A DNA stretch of 64,000 nucleotides from Aristolochia californica. Taxonomy: Eukaryota; Streptophyta; Magnoliopsida; Piperales; Aristolochiaceae. The translations under genes and the position numbers were made by a program. Under the pieces are notes generated by a model. That model worked only from the letters and a program-made list of their open reading frames with translations, had not been told where the DNA came from and did no database searches. Location: positions 36,675,144 through 36,739,143 of the forward strand of contig JARWKL010000008.1 of assembly GCA_029961685.1 (NCBI GenBank). Reading direction: 5' to 3'. Shown piece after piece: positions 43,296-54,684 of the stretch. How positions within the stretch are numbered: the first letter of the stretch is position 1; the number at the start of each line of letters is the position of its first letter.

Positions 43296-44640
43296 TGGTA
43301 TAAGAGCCACCAATTTAGGATCCCTTTTATGCTCTACGAAGATATGATTAAAAGTTGCTCATAGAAGGCTCCTTATGAAGCAAGATTGAAGCTCAAGAGA
43401 TAAGTATTTATTTATGATATTATTAATTTTATGCTACTTGTTTTTGGTATTAAGAGGTGGTTTAGAGATTTCCTTATGCATGTTTTCATCTTATGAAATT
43501 ATGAGAATATATGCATCTTGGATTATCTTTGATTAGAAGAGATTATCAAGGCAGTTTTTGTCAATTTACACAATACTTTGACCAAGACCAGTGCATATTG
43601 GATTTTTTTTATAAATCTATGGGAACAAGATTTCCAGATAAAAAAGGATGATGTTGAGCCTTTTATGAGTCATTATCCCTTAAGACTAATTACTTAGGAT
43701 TTATGCTAAGCATCTCCATTAACCGAGTTGGTTAAAGCCTTCCACTTGGTTATATTTTGATAACTTGATTGGAGAACTATTTTACTTGATTTGCCTACTA
43801 TGGCTGAAGATAATATGAGTCACAAGAGTGACCTACTCATAATCACCACTATACCCTTATGGGCGGTATCAAATTTTATGAACTAGTCCACATTGATTCG
43901 TCGGTTTTTTATCACAAAGGATCTAGTTGGTCATCTCACCAACCGTGGACCACATATTGATGAAGATGATATATTCTATACCAAATGGTTAAAGGAGGAT
44001 ACATTAGTTATTAGTTGGCTTACCAATAGTGTGGAAGAACATGTCTCCAATAATGTCATTCATTTAGAGACGGCTAAATAAATTTGGGAGACATGTGCCA
44101 AGTTGTATTCAAGGTCCGACAACTTACAAAGGCCATATGATATTTTACAATGGATGCTTACCACCAAACAAGGAGACAATATACATGAATATTTGGCTCG
44201 CTTTTGAGGCTTTCTTCAAGAGTGGAAACTTGCCCAACCAACCTCTACAAATATCTCTATCCAAGATATACAGAAAGAGGCCTTGATAACTGACATATGC
44301 CTTGCTAACATTAAACCGCATCTTGAAATTGCTAAGACTCACCTTCTTAGCTCTTTTGTGGTTCCCACTTTTGATCATGTATGCGCTACACTTCTCCGTA
44401 TTCTAGAAGCTTTTTCCTCTACTACTGAAATAGCATCCGATATGTACTCTACACATAGGTGAACACCATCTGACCAAGGCGGAGGTCGAGGCAGATTTTA
44501 TAGACGAGGAAGAGGAAGAGATGGAAGGACTGGTTTTGACCTAACAGATGGAAAGGAATGCACCCATTGTAAGGGATATGGCTACACTAGAGACACATGC
44601 TTTCATATGAAAGAATGCTCTATGTGGTAGATTGGGCCAC
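43296..44640 (+). pseudogene. Copia H gag
   Basis: Leader 43,296-43,850 shows no coding. Gag follows in broken frames: RRFFITKDLVGHLTNRGPHI, DEDDIFYTKWLKED, ISWLTNSVEEHVSNNV, the block IANIKPHLE-like (about 44,300), a glycine/arginine-rich segment (GGGRGRFYRRGRGRDGR) and a zinc-knuckle-like ECTHCKGYGYTRDTC. Confidence 0.87.
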
Positions 44641-46330
44641 TTTCGTGAAAGATGTTATAAAGCTAATGAGAATAAGGCTAACCAAGCCTTATTGAGTGAT
44701 ACAAAAATAATGCAGTCTACCACAACAACTCCAAAGCATACTTTTACTGATGAAGACTGTGAACTATTCCAGAAAATGAAGACCATGATGGGGTCCTCCC
44801 AATTACTTCTTCACCAACCGCTGCCACCACCGCTTTAGGTATGTTTTCTGCCACCTCTTCATCCTGGATAATTGACTTAGGAGCCTCCGAGCATCTTACA
44901 GGTAACAAACATCTTCTATACTCAGTTTTTCCATGTCTTTCACATAAATTTTTTATCATTGCTGATGATTCACAAATAAAGTTCAAGGGAAAGGATCCAC
45001 TTCTGCTACACCATCACTTTCGCTCACTGATATCCTTTTTGTTCCTACTTTTTCTTTGAATCTTTTATCGGTTAGTCAGATCACCAAACATTTTAATTGC
45101 TCTATCACTTTCTCACCCACTTCATGTGTGTTTCAAGATCTTACAATGAAACAGGTGATTGGTGGAGGTCGTGCACTAGGAGGGCTCTACTACCTAGATG
45201 TGCCACAAATAAATACTGCATCCACTTGTGACACATAAACCAAGTTATGGCACAACCGATTGGGACATCCGTCTACCCAATCTCCTCATCATTTTTTTCC
45301 TAAAGCGCGATCGGACCTTCATTGTGAAGCATGTCAAATGAGTAAACATCAGAGATCTACATATTCACCTCATCTAGAAATTAAAAGTGTCTCTCCTTTT
45401 TCGTTAATCATGTGTGTTTCAGGATCTTACAATGAAACAGGTGATTGGTGGAGGTCGTGAACAAGGAGGGCTCTACTATCTAGATGTGCCACAAATAAAT
45501 ACTGCATCCACTTGTGACACAGAAACCAAGTTATGGCACAACCGATTGGGACATCCGTCCACCCAATCTCCTCATCATTTTTTTCCTAAAGCGCGATTGA
45601 ACCTTCATTGTGAAGCATGTCAAATGAGTAAACATTAGAGATCTACATATTCACCTCATCTAGAAATTAACAATGTCTCTCCTTTTTCATTAATTCATAC
45701 TGATGTATGGGGACCCTTGAGTGTTTCCAAAATTTCTCATGTGAAATATTTTATTACATTCATTGATGACTTCACTCGTACCACTTGGTTATTTTTGTTT
45801 AAAGAGCATTCTAAAATACCATTGATATTTAAATCTTTTCATGCAATGGTACTCACTCAGTTTGGGTAAAAAATGAAAGTCCTTCGGTCGAATAATGCCA
45901 AAGAATACACATCCAAATATCTTGAATCGTTTTGTCAAGAAAAAGGCACTATTCATTAGACATTATGTGCCTACACCCTTCAACAAAATGGTGTAGCCGA
46001 ACGAAAGAACCGTCATATTCTTGAGGTAGCTCATGGTTTACTATATGTCATGAAAATTCCATATTTTTATTGGCCACATGCAGTTCTTACCGCATGTTTT
46101 CTTATAAACCGGTTACCCTCTTCCGTTCTTGGTAAAAAATCTTCCTACTCTCTATTACTACCTGATGATAATCCATTTTCACTACCTTTGAGAGTCTTCA
46201 GTTGTCAATTTTTTCTCCATATTTCCTCCCCAAAACATAGTAAACTTGATCCCAAATATGTGAAGTGTATCTTCTTAGAATACTCTCGCACACAAAAGGG
46301 TTATATTTGTTATAATCCCTCTCTTTAGTG
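44641..46330 (+). pseudogene. Copia H protease and integrase, with internal duplication
   Basis: Protease: WIIDLGASEHLTGNKHLL; DSGAS is DLGAS. Integrase: LWHNRLGHPSTQSPHHFF, LHCEACQMSKHQRSTYSP, then HTDVWGPLSVSKISHVKYF, FIDDFTRTTWLFLF and NGVAERKNRH. A 286 bp tandem duplication (45,123-45,408, 45,409-45,694) repeats the zinc-binding part. The second copy joins into the integrase core. Confidence 0.9.
45123..45694 (+). repeat. 286 bp direct tandem duplication in integrase
   Basis: Two adjacent copies start 'catgtgtgtttca(a/g)gatc' and end 'ctcctttttc(g/a)ttaat'. Only scattered differences are seen between them. Confidence 0.92.
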
Positions 46331-48228
46331 TTTACTTGTGTCTCGGGACGTCACATTTTTTGAAGACTCTCCATATTATTCTGATAATGGTCCTCCATGT
46401 TTATCTTCCATACCAGGTTCTCCTCGACCGGTTGTGCCCCGTGCTGCAAAAACTACTCAACCCCCAGAAACACTGGCTGACACGACACCTATTGAGTTGT
46501 CAGATCCTACCGAGGTAAGTCTATCTTCTTCGATTATTTTTGGCCCAGAATATGATACTCGTCCTATTGTTGTTAGGAAAGAGCCCAGATCATGCACCAT
46601 ACCTTTTACTTCTCATCCCATAACAAACTTTGTGTCTCATCATCATCTATCCCCTGTTTGTTGTCAAATTCTATCGGCTATTTCCTCTATACTACACATT
46701 CCTATCAGGAGGCTGTCAAACATCTAGGGTGGAAGGCGGCTATGGATGAAGAAATGCAAGCTCTTGGTGAAAATCAGACATGGGCTCTAGTCCCCCTTCC
46801 TTCAGATAAGAAACATGTCGGTTGCAAATGGGTATTTACGGTGAAACACAATCCGGATGAGTCCATGTCTCATTTGAAAGCTCGTCTTGTTGCTAAAGGC
46901 TATAAACAATTTTATGGCATTGATTATGAAGAAACCTTCTCTCCAGTGACTAAATTAAACTCGGTACGTTTGTTAGAATCTTTGGCAGCTAACTCTTCCT
47001 AGCAGGTCTATCAACTTAATGTAAAAAATGTTTTTCTAAATAGGGATATAAAGGAGGACATTTATATATAGCAACCACCTGGGTATGTGGTTGAGGGGGA
47101 GTCTATATGTCGACTACAAAAATCCTTTTATGGTCTCAAGCAGTCTCCTCGTGCATGGTTTGAAAATTTTAGCCAAGTACTCATACAGACCGGATTCACA
47201 AATGCTCTAGTGATCACTCTGTCTTTATTAAAGACACACCAAAGGGCAAGCTAATTATAGTCGTATATGTTGATGACATTATTATAACTGGTAATGATCC
47301 TGAGGGCATCCAAAAGACAAAAGAAAGGATATGTACCGAATTTAAGACAAAGGATCTCGGACTGCTCAAATATTTTTTGGGTATTGAAGTACTACAATCC
47401 AGATATGGAATTATTTTATCTCAAAGGAAGTATGTCCTTGACCTACTGAAGGAGACCGGAATGCTAGGATGTAGACCAATAGAAAATCCTATGGACTCGA
47501 ATACAAAATTATGTGCAGGTACTAGAGAAGAAGTAGATGTCAAAAAATATCAAAGATTGGTGGGAAGACTTATTTATCTCTGCGTAACAAGGCCAAATAT
47601 TTCATACGCAGTCAGTGTGGTAAGTCGACATATGCACAAACCATAACTCAATCACTGGCTTGCACTAAAATGGATATTACGATATCTGAAAGGAGCACCA
47701 GGATGAGGGCTCCTCTATAAAAATCATAGACACTTCAACATCGAAGGATTCTCAGATGCAGACTGGGGTGGATCCCCAGATGACAGAAAATCTACTTCGG
47801 GATATTGTACGATGGTTGGAGGAAACTTGGTTACATGGAGGAGCAAGAAACAGAATGTAGTTGCAAGGTCTAGTGCAGAAGCAGAGTACAAAGCCATGAC
47901 ACACACAGTTAGTGAAATCCTATGGATTAGATCTCTCCTAACTGAACTAGGGTTTTTACAAAGAAGCTCCTATGAATCTATATTGTGATAATCAGGCTGC
48001 AATTCACATCACATCAAATCCAGTCTTCCATGAGAGAACAAAGCATATAGAAATAGTCTGCCACTTCATACGAGAAAAATTCACTGCCGGCATCTTATCT
48101 CTCCAGCATGTATCATCATAGAACCAGGTTGCAGACATTTTCACCATACCAGTCACTCACAAAATTTTGTCCAAAATTGCAACAAGTTGGTATCTACGAT
48201 GTTTTCTCACCCCCAACTTGAGGGAGAG
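46331..48228 (+). pseudogene. Copia H reverse transcriptase and RNase H
   Basis: Linker with PGSPRPVVPRAAKTTQPPET; reverse transcriptase from [20 protein letters not shown], through [33 protein letters not shown], the catalytic phrase VVYVDDIIITGNDPEG with intact YVDD, DLGLLKYFLGIEVLQSRYG, and RNase H with DADWGGSPDDRKSTSGYC, SSAEAEYKAMTHTV. About a dozen stops or frameshifts. Polypurine tract 'acttgagggagag' at the 3' LTR. Confidence 0.92.
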
Positions 48229-48825
48229 TGTTACAATGTGGAACCTACCATGGCTGGTGGGACCCACCATGAGCTCGAGAGGTGTCAACAAGAGTCCTCA
48301 TACAAAGTGGCTCTAGCTAAGAGATAAGAAACATGTGCTGGAATTAAATAGAAGATTTGAAGATTAAGTAGGACCCACAAAGATACCACGAGCTGGTATC
48401 TCTATCAACATGAGTTGGAAGATCATGTCAAACCCACAAAGGTAAGATCATGAGGTGGTTTCTATCTTGTTTCACGTGATCAAAGGAAAGTTAGAAGTTG
48501 AGTTAAAGTAGTCTCTTAAATAGATAATGTAATCTTATCATGATAGGCTTGTCTTGGAGAGTTCTAGTTGGAATATAATTAGGAGTCCTAAAATTACTTG
48601 TACATGGACTCTATCACCTCCTTAACTATAAATAGAGGTGATTGTAACTCGGAATTCATCAAGAAAGTTTCTTATTTTTTTCTCCTTTCTCGTGTCAAGT
48701 GTTCTCTATCTACTCTCTCTTTTTTCCTTCTCTTCTCTCTCTACCCGAGAGCTCTTCTTTTTTTCCTTTTTTTCTTTCTCTCTCCCCTTGCTCGAGGTAT
48801 TGCTCATGGGGTCCTCAAGTTAACA
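48229..48825 (+). repeat. Copia H 3' LTR
   Basis: 597 bp, TGTTACAATGTG to AGTTAACA. It contains a second 'gataccacgagctggtatctctatcaacatgag' stretch absent from the 5' LTR. 'ctataaatagaggtg' at about 48,625 is a likely TATA box. Confidence 0.92.
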
Positions 48826-49223
48826 TAAGGCTTGATTAGCCTTTATCCAATCTGGTATGTCATGGATTTTAAAACATGTATCTATAGTGTGACCATATTT
48901 CTTACAATGGGTACATTCCCTTTCGTCTGTTCTAACAAAATCATTCATTCCACCTCTCTCATGTCAAGTGTTCTCTCTCTACTCTCTCTTTTTTTCCTTG
49001 CCTTCTCTCTCTACCCGAGAACTCTTCTATTTTTCCTTTTTTTCTTTCTCTCTCCTTTTGCTCGAGGTATTGATCATGGGGTCCTAAATTCAACATAAGG
49101 CTTGATTAGCTTTCATCCAATCTGATATGCCATGGATTTAAAAACATGTATCTATAGTGTGACCGAATTTCTTGCAATGGGTGCATTCTCTGTCGTCTGT
49201 TCTGACAAAACCATTCCTTCCAC
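48691..49223. repeat. 269 bp tandem duplication across the H/G junction
   Basis: The first copy (48,691-48,959) holds the last 135 bp of the H 3' LTR, the taagg duplication and about 130 bp of G gag. The second copy begins at 48,960 and repeats all three parts. It therefore arose after H inserted. Confidence 0.9.
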
Positions 49224-50776
49224 GGCCTCAGTTGCGGTCAATTTGATGTTCCCCTATGCCCGGAGTACATAGTGGATGATACTTTAGTAAGAGAAGGAGA
49301 AAAGAGTTTGGAATATGAAGTAATGTGGCACATACATCATCAAAAGTGGCAATAGCATAGGCGTTAAGGAGTTGAGTTTTAGAAACTTTGAGATATGGCT
49401 TAATGTTTGCTAGGCAAATGGCAGTGACTAAAGCTTCCTTCTGCTTGTCTTGGATAGAGACATTGGCAGAAGTAGGCTGACCTATCTTTCATTCTTGAAG
49501 AAAGCCTCTAAAATTAGCCAAATATTCATATATATATATATATATATATATTCTCCTTGTTTAGTGTTGAACATTCTTTGGAGAATATCATGTGGCTTGT
49601 GTAAACTGTTGGAGCTAGAGTACAACTTAGCTCATGTCTCCAAAATTTGTTTGGTGGTGTCGAGATGAATAACATTGTTGGAGACAGGTTCTTCCATGAG
49701 GAGCCAACTAATTACCAAAGTGTCATTTTTTACCCACTTAGCGTAAGTAATATCTTCTTCATCAATAGGTGGCCCAAGTTTGGTGAGGTGACTAAGTAGA
49801 TCCTTTGTTATAAGGAACCGTCAAACCAATGTGGACTAGCTCAAAAAATTTAATATCCTTTGCAAGGGTATGGTAGTAATCTTGAGTATATCATTTTTGT
49901 TACCCTTGTATTCTTTAGCCATAAGAGGCAATTCAAGGGTAATAATGTACTCAAATTTGAAGTAGCCTAAGTAAGCTACTTGGAGATTCAAGACCAGCCA
50001 AGGCTTGCTCTGGTAGATGGGAGGAAAATCTGAGCTTATCAAGTCTGTAGGCAAGGAGGAAACCCAATTAGGCCAGTCAACTTGCTGGCCAAAAATTTAT
50101 ATAATTAATTCTCTAGTCTTCCTTGTAGAGAATAGCAAAAAAACAATCAATAAGCATGAGATCAAGTAAGGTAAGGTAGCAATTCCGAATTAGATATTTC
50201 CAAGATCATTCCAAAAATATATTTGACCCCCAGCTTGGGATAAACTAGTATATATGTAGTTCCTAGTGATTTACCAAGAACAATAAGCCACCTCGTGGCT
50301 CTCAAAAAAATTCTTCAAAAAAATAAGCACAAAACTGAGTAGAGTTCTTCAAACAATTCGGTTAATGGAGAAGTTTAGCATAGACGCTAGGTAATTATAT
50401 TTCTAAAATCACTCATAATAGAAGTTTAGCATAGAAGCTAGGTTAATGGATAAAAAAACAATAATTTTCTTCTTTAGGAAATTCTTGTTCCCACAAAATT
50501 ATAACCTTTTATGCATAAATTCTCAACATAAACTGATTTTTAGCTAAGAACTTGCAAATCGACAAAACTGCCTTGGTAAACTTATTCTTATCCGAGATGC
50601 GTAAATCTCAATAATTTCATCAGATGAAGACAACAATAAAATCATCTCTGAACCATCTTCTAAAAATCCGAAAACCAAGAGCATGAAGTAATAATAACAA
50701 GAATGAAAAACTTATCTCACAAGCTTCAATCTTGCTTCTCAAATAGTGTTCTATGAGTAACTTTGATCATAACTTA
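48831..50776 (-). pseudogene. Copia G gag and leader
   Basis: On the minus strand this holds the gag zinc-knuckle region (about 48,900 and again about 49,180 because of the tandem duplication), gag blocks related to RRFLLTKDLLGHL-type sequence at about 49,780-49,830, and the leader (50,100-50,776) without coding. An (AT)n run is at about 49,527-49,551. Frames are broken throughout. Confidence 0.8.
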
Positions 50777-51106
50777 TATTGAAACCATTGCGCTAAAAGG
50801 TTCGAACCTGTTAGGAAAGCATCAGCATAGATCTTATACAAGGATTGGCCCGATTGATACAAACAAATATTCCAACACTCCCCCGCACGGGGAAAGCCCG
50901 TGGACAAATTCACCAGAAAAACCCGGGACAAATTCACCGAAAAAACCCAGGACAAATTCAGTGGGAGTGGGATTCGAACTCGGGACCAACCTGGCTCTAA
51001 TACCATGTTAAAACTATTGCGCTAAAAGGCTCGAACTTGTTAGGAAACCATCTGCACAAATCTTACATAAGGATTGGCCCGATCGATACAAACAAATATT
51101 CCAACA
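50777..51106 (-). mobile_element. TRIM: 330 bp miniature LTR retrotransposon
   Basis: Two 101 bp LTRs (50,777-50,877; 51,006-51,106) enclose 128 bp. On the minus strand the 5' LTR is followed at once by TGGTATTAGAGCCAGGTT, an extended initiator tRNA-Met primer-binding site, and the 3' LTR is preceded by GCGGGGGAG. Flanks are actta and acttc; the related sequence of D at about 40,830 ('gatcataccttcttagagc') supports acttc as the target. Inside are three copies of a 26 bp unit (GAATTTGTCC...GGGTTTTT) and a stretch GAGTTCGAATCC like a tRNA T-arm. No protein is encoded, as is normal for TRIMs. Confidence 0.93.
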
Positions 51107-51148
51107 ACTTCTTAGAGCATTCTTTTGATGTGGGATCCTAAATTTGAT

Positions 51149-51160
51149 GCTCTGATACCA
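51149..51160 (-). promoter_or_regulatory. Copia G primer-binding site
   Basis: TGGTATCAGAGC on the minus strand, directly at the edge of the 5' LTR. Confidence 0.93.
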
Positions 51161-51551
51161 TGTTGAATTTAGGACCCCATGATGTAAATCTCGAGCAAGA
51201 TGAGAGAGAGAAAAGAAAAAGAGTAATGAGAGAGAGAGATCGGGTAGAGAGGAGAGAAGAGAAAAGAGAGATTCTTCACGAGTTGAGAAGTGGAGAACTT
51301 GATTGAACCCTTCAACCAAGACCCCTATTTATACTATTTTTATTACATATTTAGGGACAAGATAGGATCTCTATTATTCCTAATTACATCAATCTTGATT
51401 ATCCAAATCTACATAAATCAAGGGAAGATAAAACGATTACATTAATCAAGAAAGATTACCAAATATTCTAACTCTTGTGATAAGGATGTCATCTTGTGTG
51501 ATGACCCATCACGCCACCTCACGTTATCATGGTGGATCCCACCTTGTAACA
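51161..51551 (-). repeat. Copia G 5' LTR
   Basis: 391 bp. On the minus strand it starts TGTTACAAGGTG and ends TCCTAAATTCAACA. Confidence 0.92.
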
Positions 51552-51556
51552 AGGGT

Positions 51557-51683
51557 TGTGGAAGATATCTAAACCCACCCCTTTAGCCTTTATATATAAA
51601 TTTCAAGAGTATATACCCTTCACCCTAGAGAGAGTGAAGAAGAGACAAATAATATAAGATATTTACAATAATGACACACAACA
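51557..51683 (-). repeat. LTR-L, right piece
   Basis: Continues the sequence interrupted by G; ends 'gacacacaaca'. It resembles the LTR edge at 7869-7962. Confidence 0.45.
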
Positions 51684-51945
51684 ACCATATATGAGAACTA
51701 GACTTGGGAGTTGACATTCCTTCCTCTTGCCCAAAAATCAATGAGCTGCAAATGGGTATATATCTTAAAGCATAAACCTAATGGCAACAATGCTCGATAT
51801 AAAGCTTGATTGGTTGCTAAGGGCTACAATCAATCCTATGACATTGATTATGAGGAAATCTTTTGAACTACTGCTAAAATCAACTAGATATGTGTCCTTA
51901 TCTCCCTTGATTCAAACTTTTGTTGGTTAATTTATCAATTCAAGA
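51684..51945 (+). pseudogene. Copia reverse-transcriptase fragment (separate lineage)
   Basis: Readable on the plus strand: MSCKWVYILKHKPNGNNARY, then LVAKGYNQSYDIDYEEIF, the N-terminal palm of copia reverse transcriptase. Stops at several positions. The wording differs from G, D and H, so it is another lineage. LTR-M interrupts it on the right. Confidence 0.8.
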
Positions 51946-52346
51946 TGTTGAAACTTAGGATTCCATGATGTATAATCATGGTAGAAGATGATTAAGAGTT
52001 GAGAAGAAGAAGAAGAGTTGTGGAGAGAGGGTTTTAGGAGGAGAAGAGGAAGAGTGACGAATTTGGAGAAAAGATGAGGAAGAATAGGGTAATGAACTTG
52101 TCCAGACCCTCCCCCTTAAGTTGTTTTTAAAGATATCAAAAGTACTAATATGACAAGAATACCTTTCACCCTAGTAAGAGTGAAAAAGAAACATAAATCA
52201 TAAACTACTTACATCAGTGCCATCTTTATTTACCATCATGTTACCACTGTATGGGCCTTCTCCTTGGTTTATGGGCTTGAGCCCATCTTCAACACACTTG
52301 GACATGTGGGCCCTCCTTGGTCGTGTGGGCTTGGACCCATCTTCCA
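51946..52346 (-). repeat. LTR-M with adjoining purine tract
   Basis: Starts 'tgttgaaacttagg' and ends near 'catcttcca'. A C-run and 'cctcaagttgggggtgag' follow, the mark of a polypurine tract on the minus strand, so this is a 3' LTR whose interior is truncated at about 52,430. Confidence 0.65.
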
Positions 52347-53405
52347 CCCCCCCCCCCCGGCCCCTCAAGTTGGGGGTGAGAGAACATCATAAACACCTAC
52401 CTTGCCGTAAATGGTGTATAAGATCTTCCCCTATTACAAGATATGAAACCCTAGAATCAGAATCTTACAATGCACAAATGGAAGCATGGAAATATTTAGA
52501 AAGGGACTAGAGGGAGATAGAGCTTTGAGAACCATAGAAGTGAATTCTCATGTTTGATGAGTCATGAACTACACAAGTTACAAAGGGTTATTGTAGTCAA
52601 TGAGATTTTACCACATAAGTCTCATTCCCTTATTCAATCCTATCTCAACTATTGCCATTTTGGGTCTAAATCTCTCCACAATCCATTTGAAAGAGATTTA
52701 GATAGGATCATATTTGACTTTCGCCAACCTTGTGTTGCAACATTTACCGGGTGTGTGCTATTATTTACTGGGTGTGTGCTATTATGTGCGCGCATGTCAG
52801 ATCTAGCATGCAACTTTGCCATGTACACAATCATCTAGTACACTAGCAGGTATCTCGCCTAGGAATGCACATGTGCATAGTACGACCTAAATCTTTGGTG
52901 TGCACCCTCCTATGCCTAGCCCTTGCATAGGTGTGTTTGGGCCATCTAGGGTTGTGGAGTCATTGTCAACTTTTGCTGCCTAACTCAAACTATAACCATG
53001 TTAGTGGTGTAACAAAATGTCACCCTAAGAAGGTCTTTAAAGAAAATGTCAAACGTAGCCTAAACTTACTCTAACGAAGAATCACTTTTGAAAGCTTAAC
53101 AAACAACTCCTATAATAATAGCTTTAATTATTTGACTTATTGTCGTCCTAACAATTTGTCACAAGGAAGTCATTTTTTTTCAAAATGAATTTTTATGTTA
53201 TTATACGCTTATCGATATAATAATCGAAGCATTTCTTACATAATATTAACTTTTATTAACAATTTGATTATCCTCTCACAATCATCAACTTCAAGTGAGT
53301 GCCTTCTTACAAAGTTCTATCCATGAAATAATATATGTCTGTGTCTATTAGACAAATTTAAGTTATAACTCTCTATTATTTTGTATATGTATACCAAGTT
53401 GACAT
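52347..53405. other. Unassigned stretch
   Basis: After about 80 bp of element interior (to 52,430) no retrotransposon protein or host gene is recognised. A short direct repeat (ttac(c/t)gggtgtgtgctatta) is at about 52,745-52,785. Confidence 0.5.
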
Positions 53406-53410
53406 GATAC

Positions 53411-53838
53411 TGTTATGCACGCATTAACATTATTATTTTAGTGTTTTCTTTAATTTACTTTATTTTATTTCAGTTTTAGGTCACAGAGGTATTTTAGAAT
53501 TATTTATTAATAGGGATATTTTTGAAATATTTCATTCATAAAGATATTCTTGTAATATTTTATTAAACCCTAACAGGGTGAACCCTATTTAAGGGGCAAG
53601 AGTAATGAGAAAAGAAAAGACATTGAAGTATTAAGAAATAGGTTAAATCTAGAGTAAAGAGGCTTAGAGTTTTCCTCAACGAGCTCTAGGGTGATCAAGC
53701 TTCCCTTTGGCTTGATCGTTAGTTTTTCGTTCTCCATATCTTCCTACTATCCCTACAGTAATGCCTGGAAGACCCGCAACCCGTGGCAGACCCCAGATCC
53801 TCCCAAAGAATCCTTGTGTCAGATCCGGGACCGTAACA
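53411..53838 (+). repeat. CapR-3: solo LTR of the gene-capturing family
   Basis: 428 bp, TGTTATGCACGC to GGGACCGTAACA, with perfect gatac duplications (53,406-53,410; 53,839-53,843). It is the longest LTR of this family here, holding about 80 bp not seen in CapR-1 and CapR-2 ('ctatccctacagtaatgcctgg...'). It lies 1.2 kb upstream of PP1 and in the same orientation, with a TATA-like 'ccctatttaaggggc' at about 53,587. Confidence 0.94.
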
Positions 53839-53843
53839 GATAC

Positions 53844-54649
53844 GAACTATCTAATGTAGCCACACGAGGACCACTGCTCCCTATAACTATATATCGTTGG
53901 GTCCTTTAATTGTTATCATTATCTTTTACATATCTTATTCTCAAGATGTCGCGTAATAGTTTATCGAAGTCATTATTATTTGTGGTACAAACATCTTAAG
54001 AGTAGATTAACAACGTTAGTTTGAGTTATAAACCATCGTAACAAATTATGCATTCCTTATGTAGTGCTTAATTGCTCATTGTGATATTGTATTTGGATTT
54101 GAATTTTATATAAGCTTGCAAACACATCATATCATAAAAAAGTACACATTACTTTATAAAAAGAAGTTGAAAATTTAAATAGAGATGGCAAACCCCTTCA
54201 GCTCCATTAAGATAATCAGCTGGTTAGATGAACATATTACATAACCTGAGGTCAGCTGTCTTAAGGTTAGTGAGTGGTGACAAGTAAGCCGGTTTAATTG
54301 AATTCAGTGGAGAACAGGGTGAGTCAGCCCACCCAGACATGTGGCCGAGATTTTTTTATTGAACACGAGACGGGACCCGCTGATGGAGGCTCCACGTGAC
54401 ATTTGATTTTTCCGTCTACTTCGTTGGACGGCTGCGATCGTTGAATGGATTTAGATTTTCCCCGGCGAGGTCAAATGTGACAGTCCACTTGTTCTCGTTG
54501 GCGTGGCCACCGTCAGAACTGGAGAATATCATGTCGATGTTCCGACGACCCCGACCTGCGGTGTGCGCCGTGAGCACTATCCCTCCGATTCTCCTTTAAT
54601 TAGGTCAGCTGCCTGCGACAGCTGCCTGCGTCTTATGCTCTTCGCGGCT

Positions 54650-54684
<35 letters not shown>

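Larger units (their letters stand above)
42751..48825 (+). mobile_element. Copia H: plus-strand element nested in G
   Basis: The LTRs at 42,751-43,295 (545 bp) and 48,229-48,825 (597 bp) are flanked by perfect taagg duplications (42,746-42,750; 48,826-48,830). The decayed primer-binding site TGGTATAAGAGCC follows the 5' LTR. The order is gag, protease, integrase, reverse transcriptase, RNase H. It belongs to the same group as G and D but lies in the opposite orientation, only 40 bp from the end of A. Confidence 0.93.
13954..51551 (-). mobile_element. Copia G: host of the main nest
   Basis: The LTRs at 13,954-14,454 and 51,161-51,551 share TG..CA ends and are flanked by perfect agggt duplications (13,949-13,953 and 51,552-51,556). 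The primer-binding site at 51,149-51,160 shows that G runs on the minus strand. Removing the nested elements leaves about 6.0 kb, a normal copia size. The order right to left is 5' LTR, gag (48,831-50,700), protease and integrase (16,530-17,495), reverse transcriptase and RNase H (14,455-15,700), 3' LTR. A, H and the TRIM each sit in G with their own target duplications. G is inactive. Confidence 0.92.

Noticed and set aside
48960..49095. A third LTR insertion of the H family
   Set aside because: The LTR tail is followed and preceded by duplicated G sequence, so a tandem duplication explains it fully.
50940..51000. A tRNA gene in the TRIM interior
   Set aside because: Only a T-arm-like segment and a primer-binding site complementary to tRNA-Met are present; no D-arm, anticodon arm or acceptor stem can be formed.
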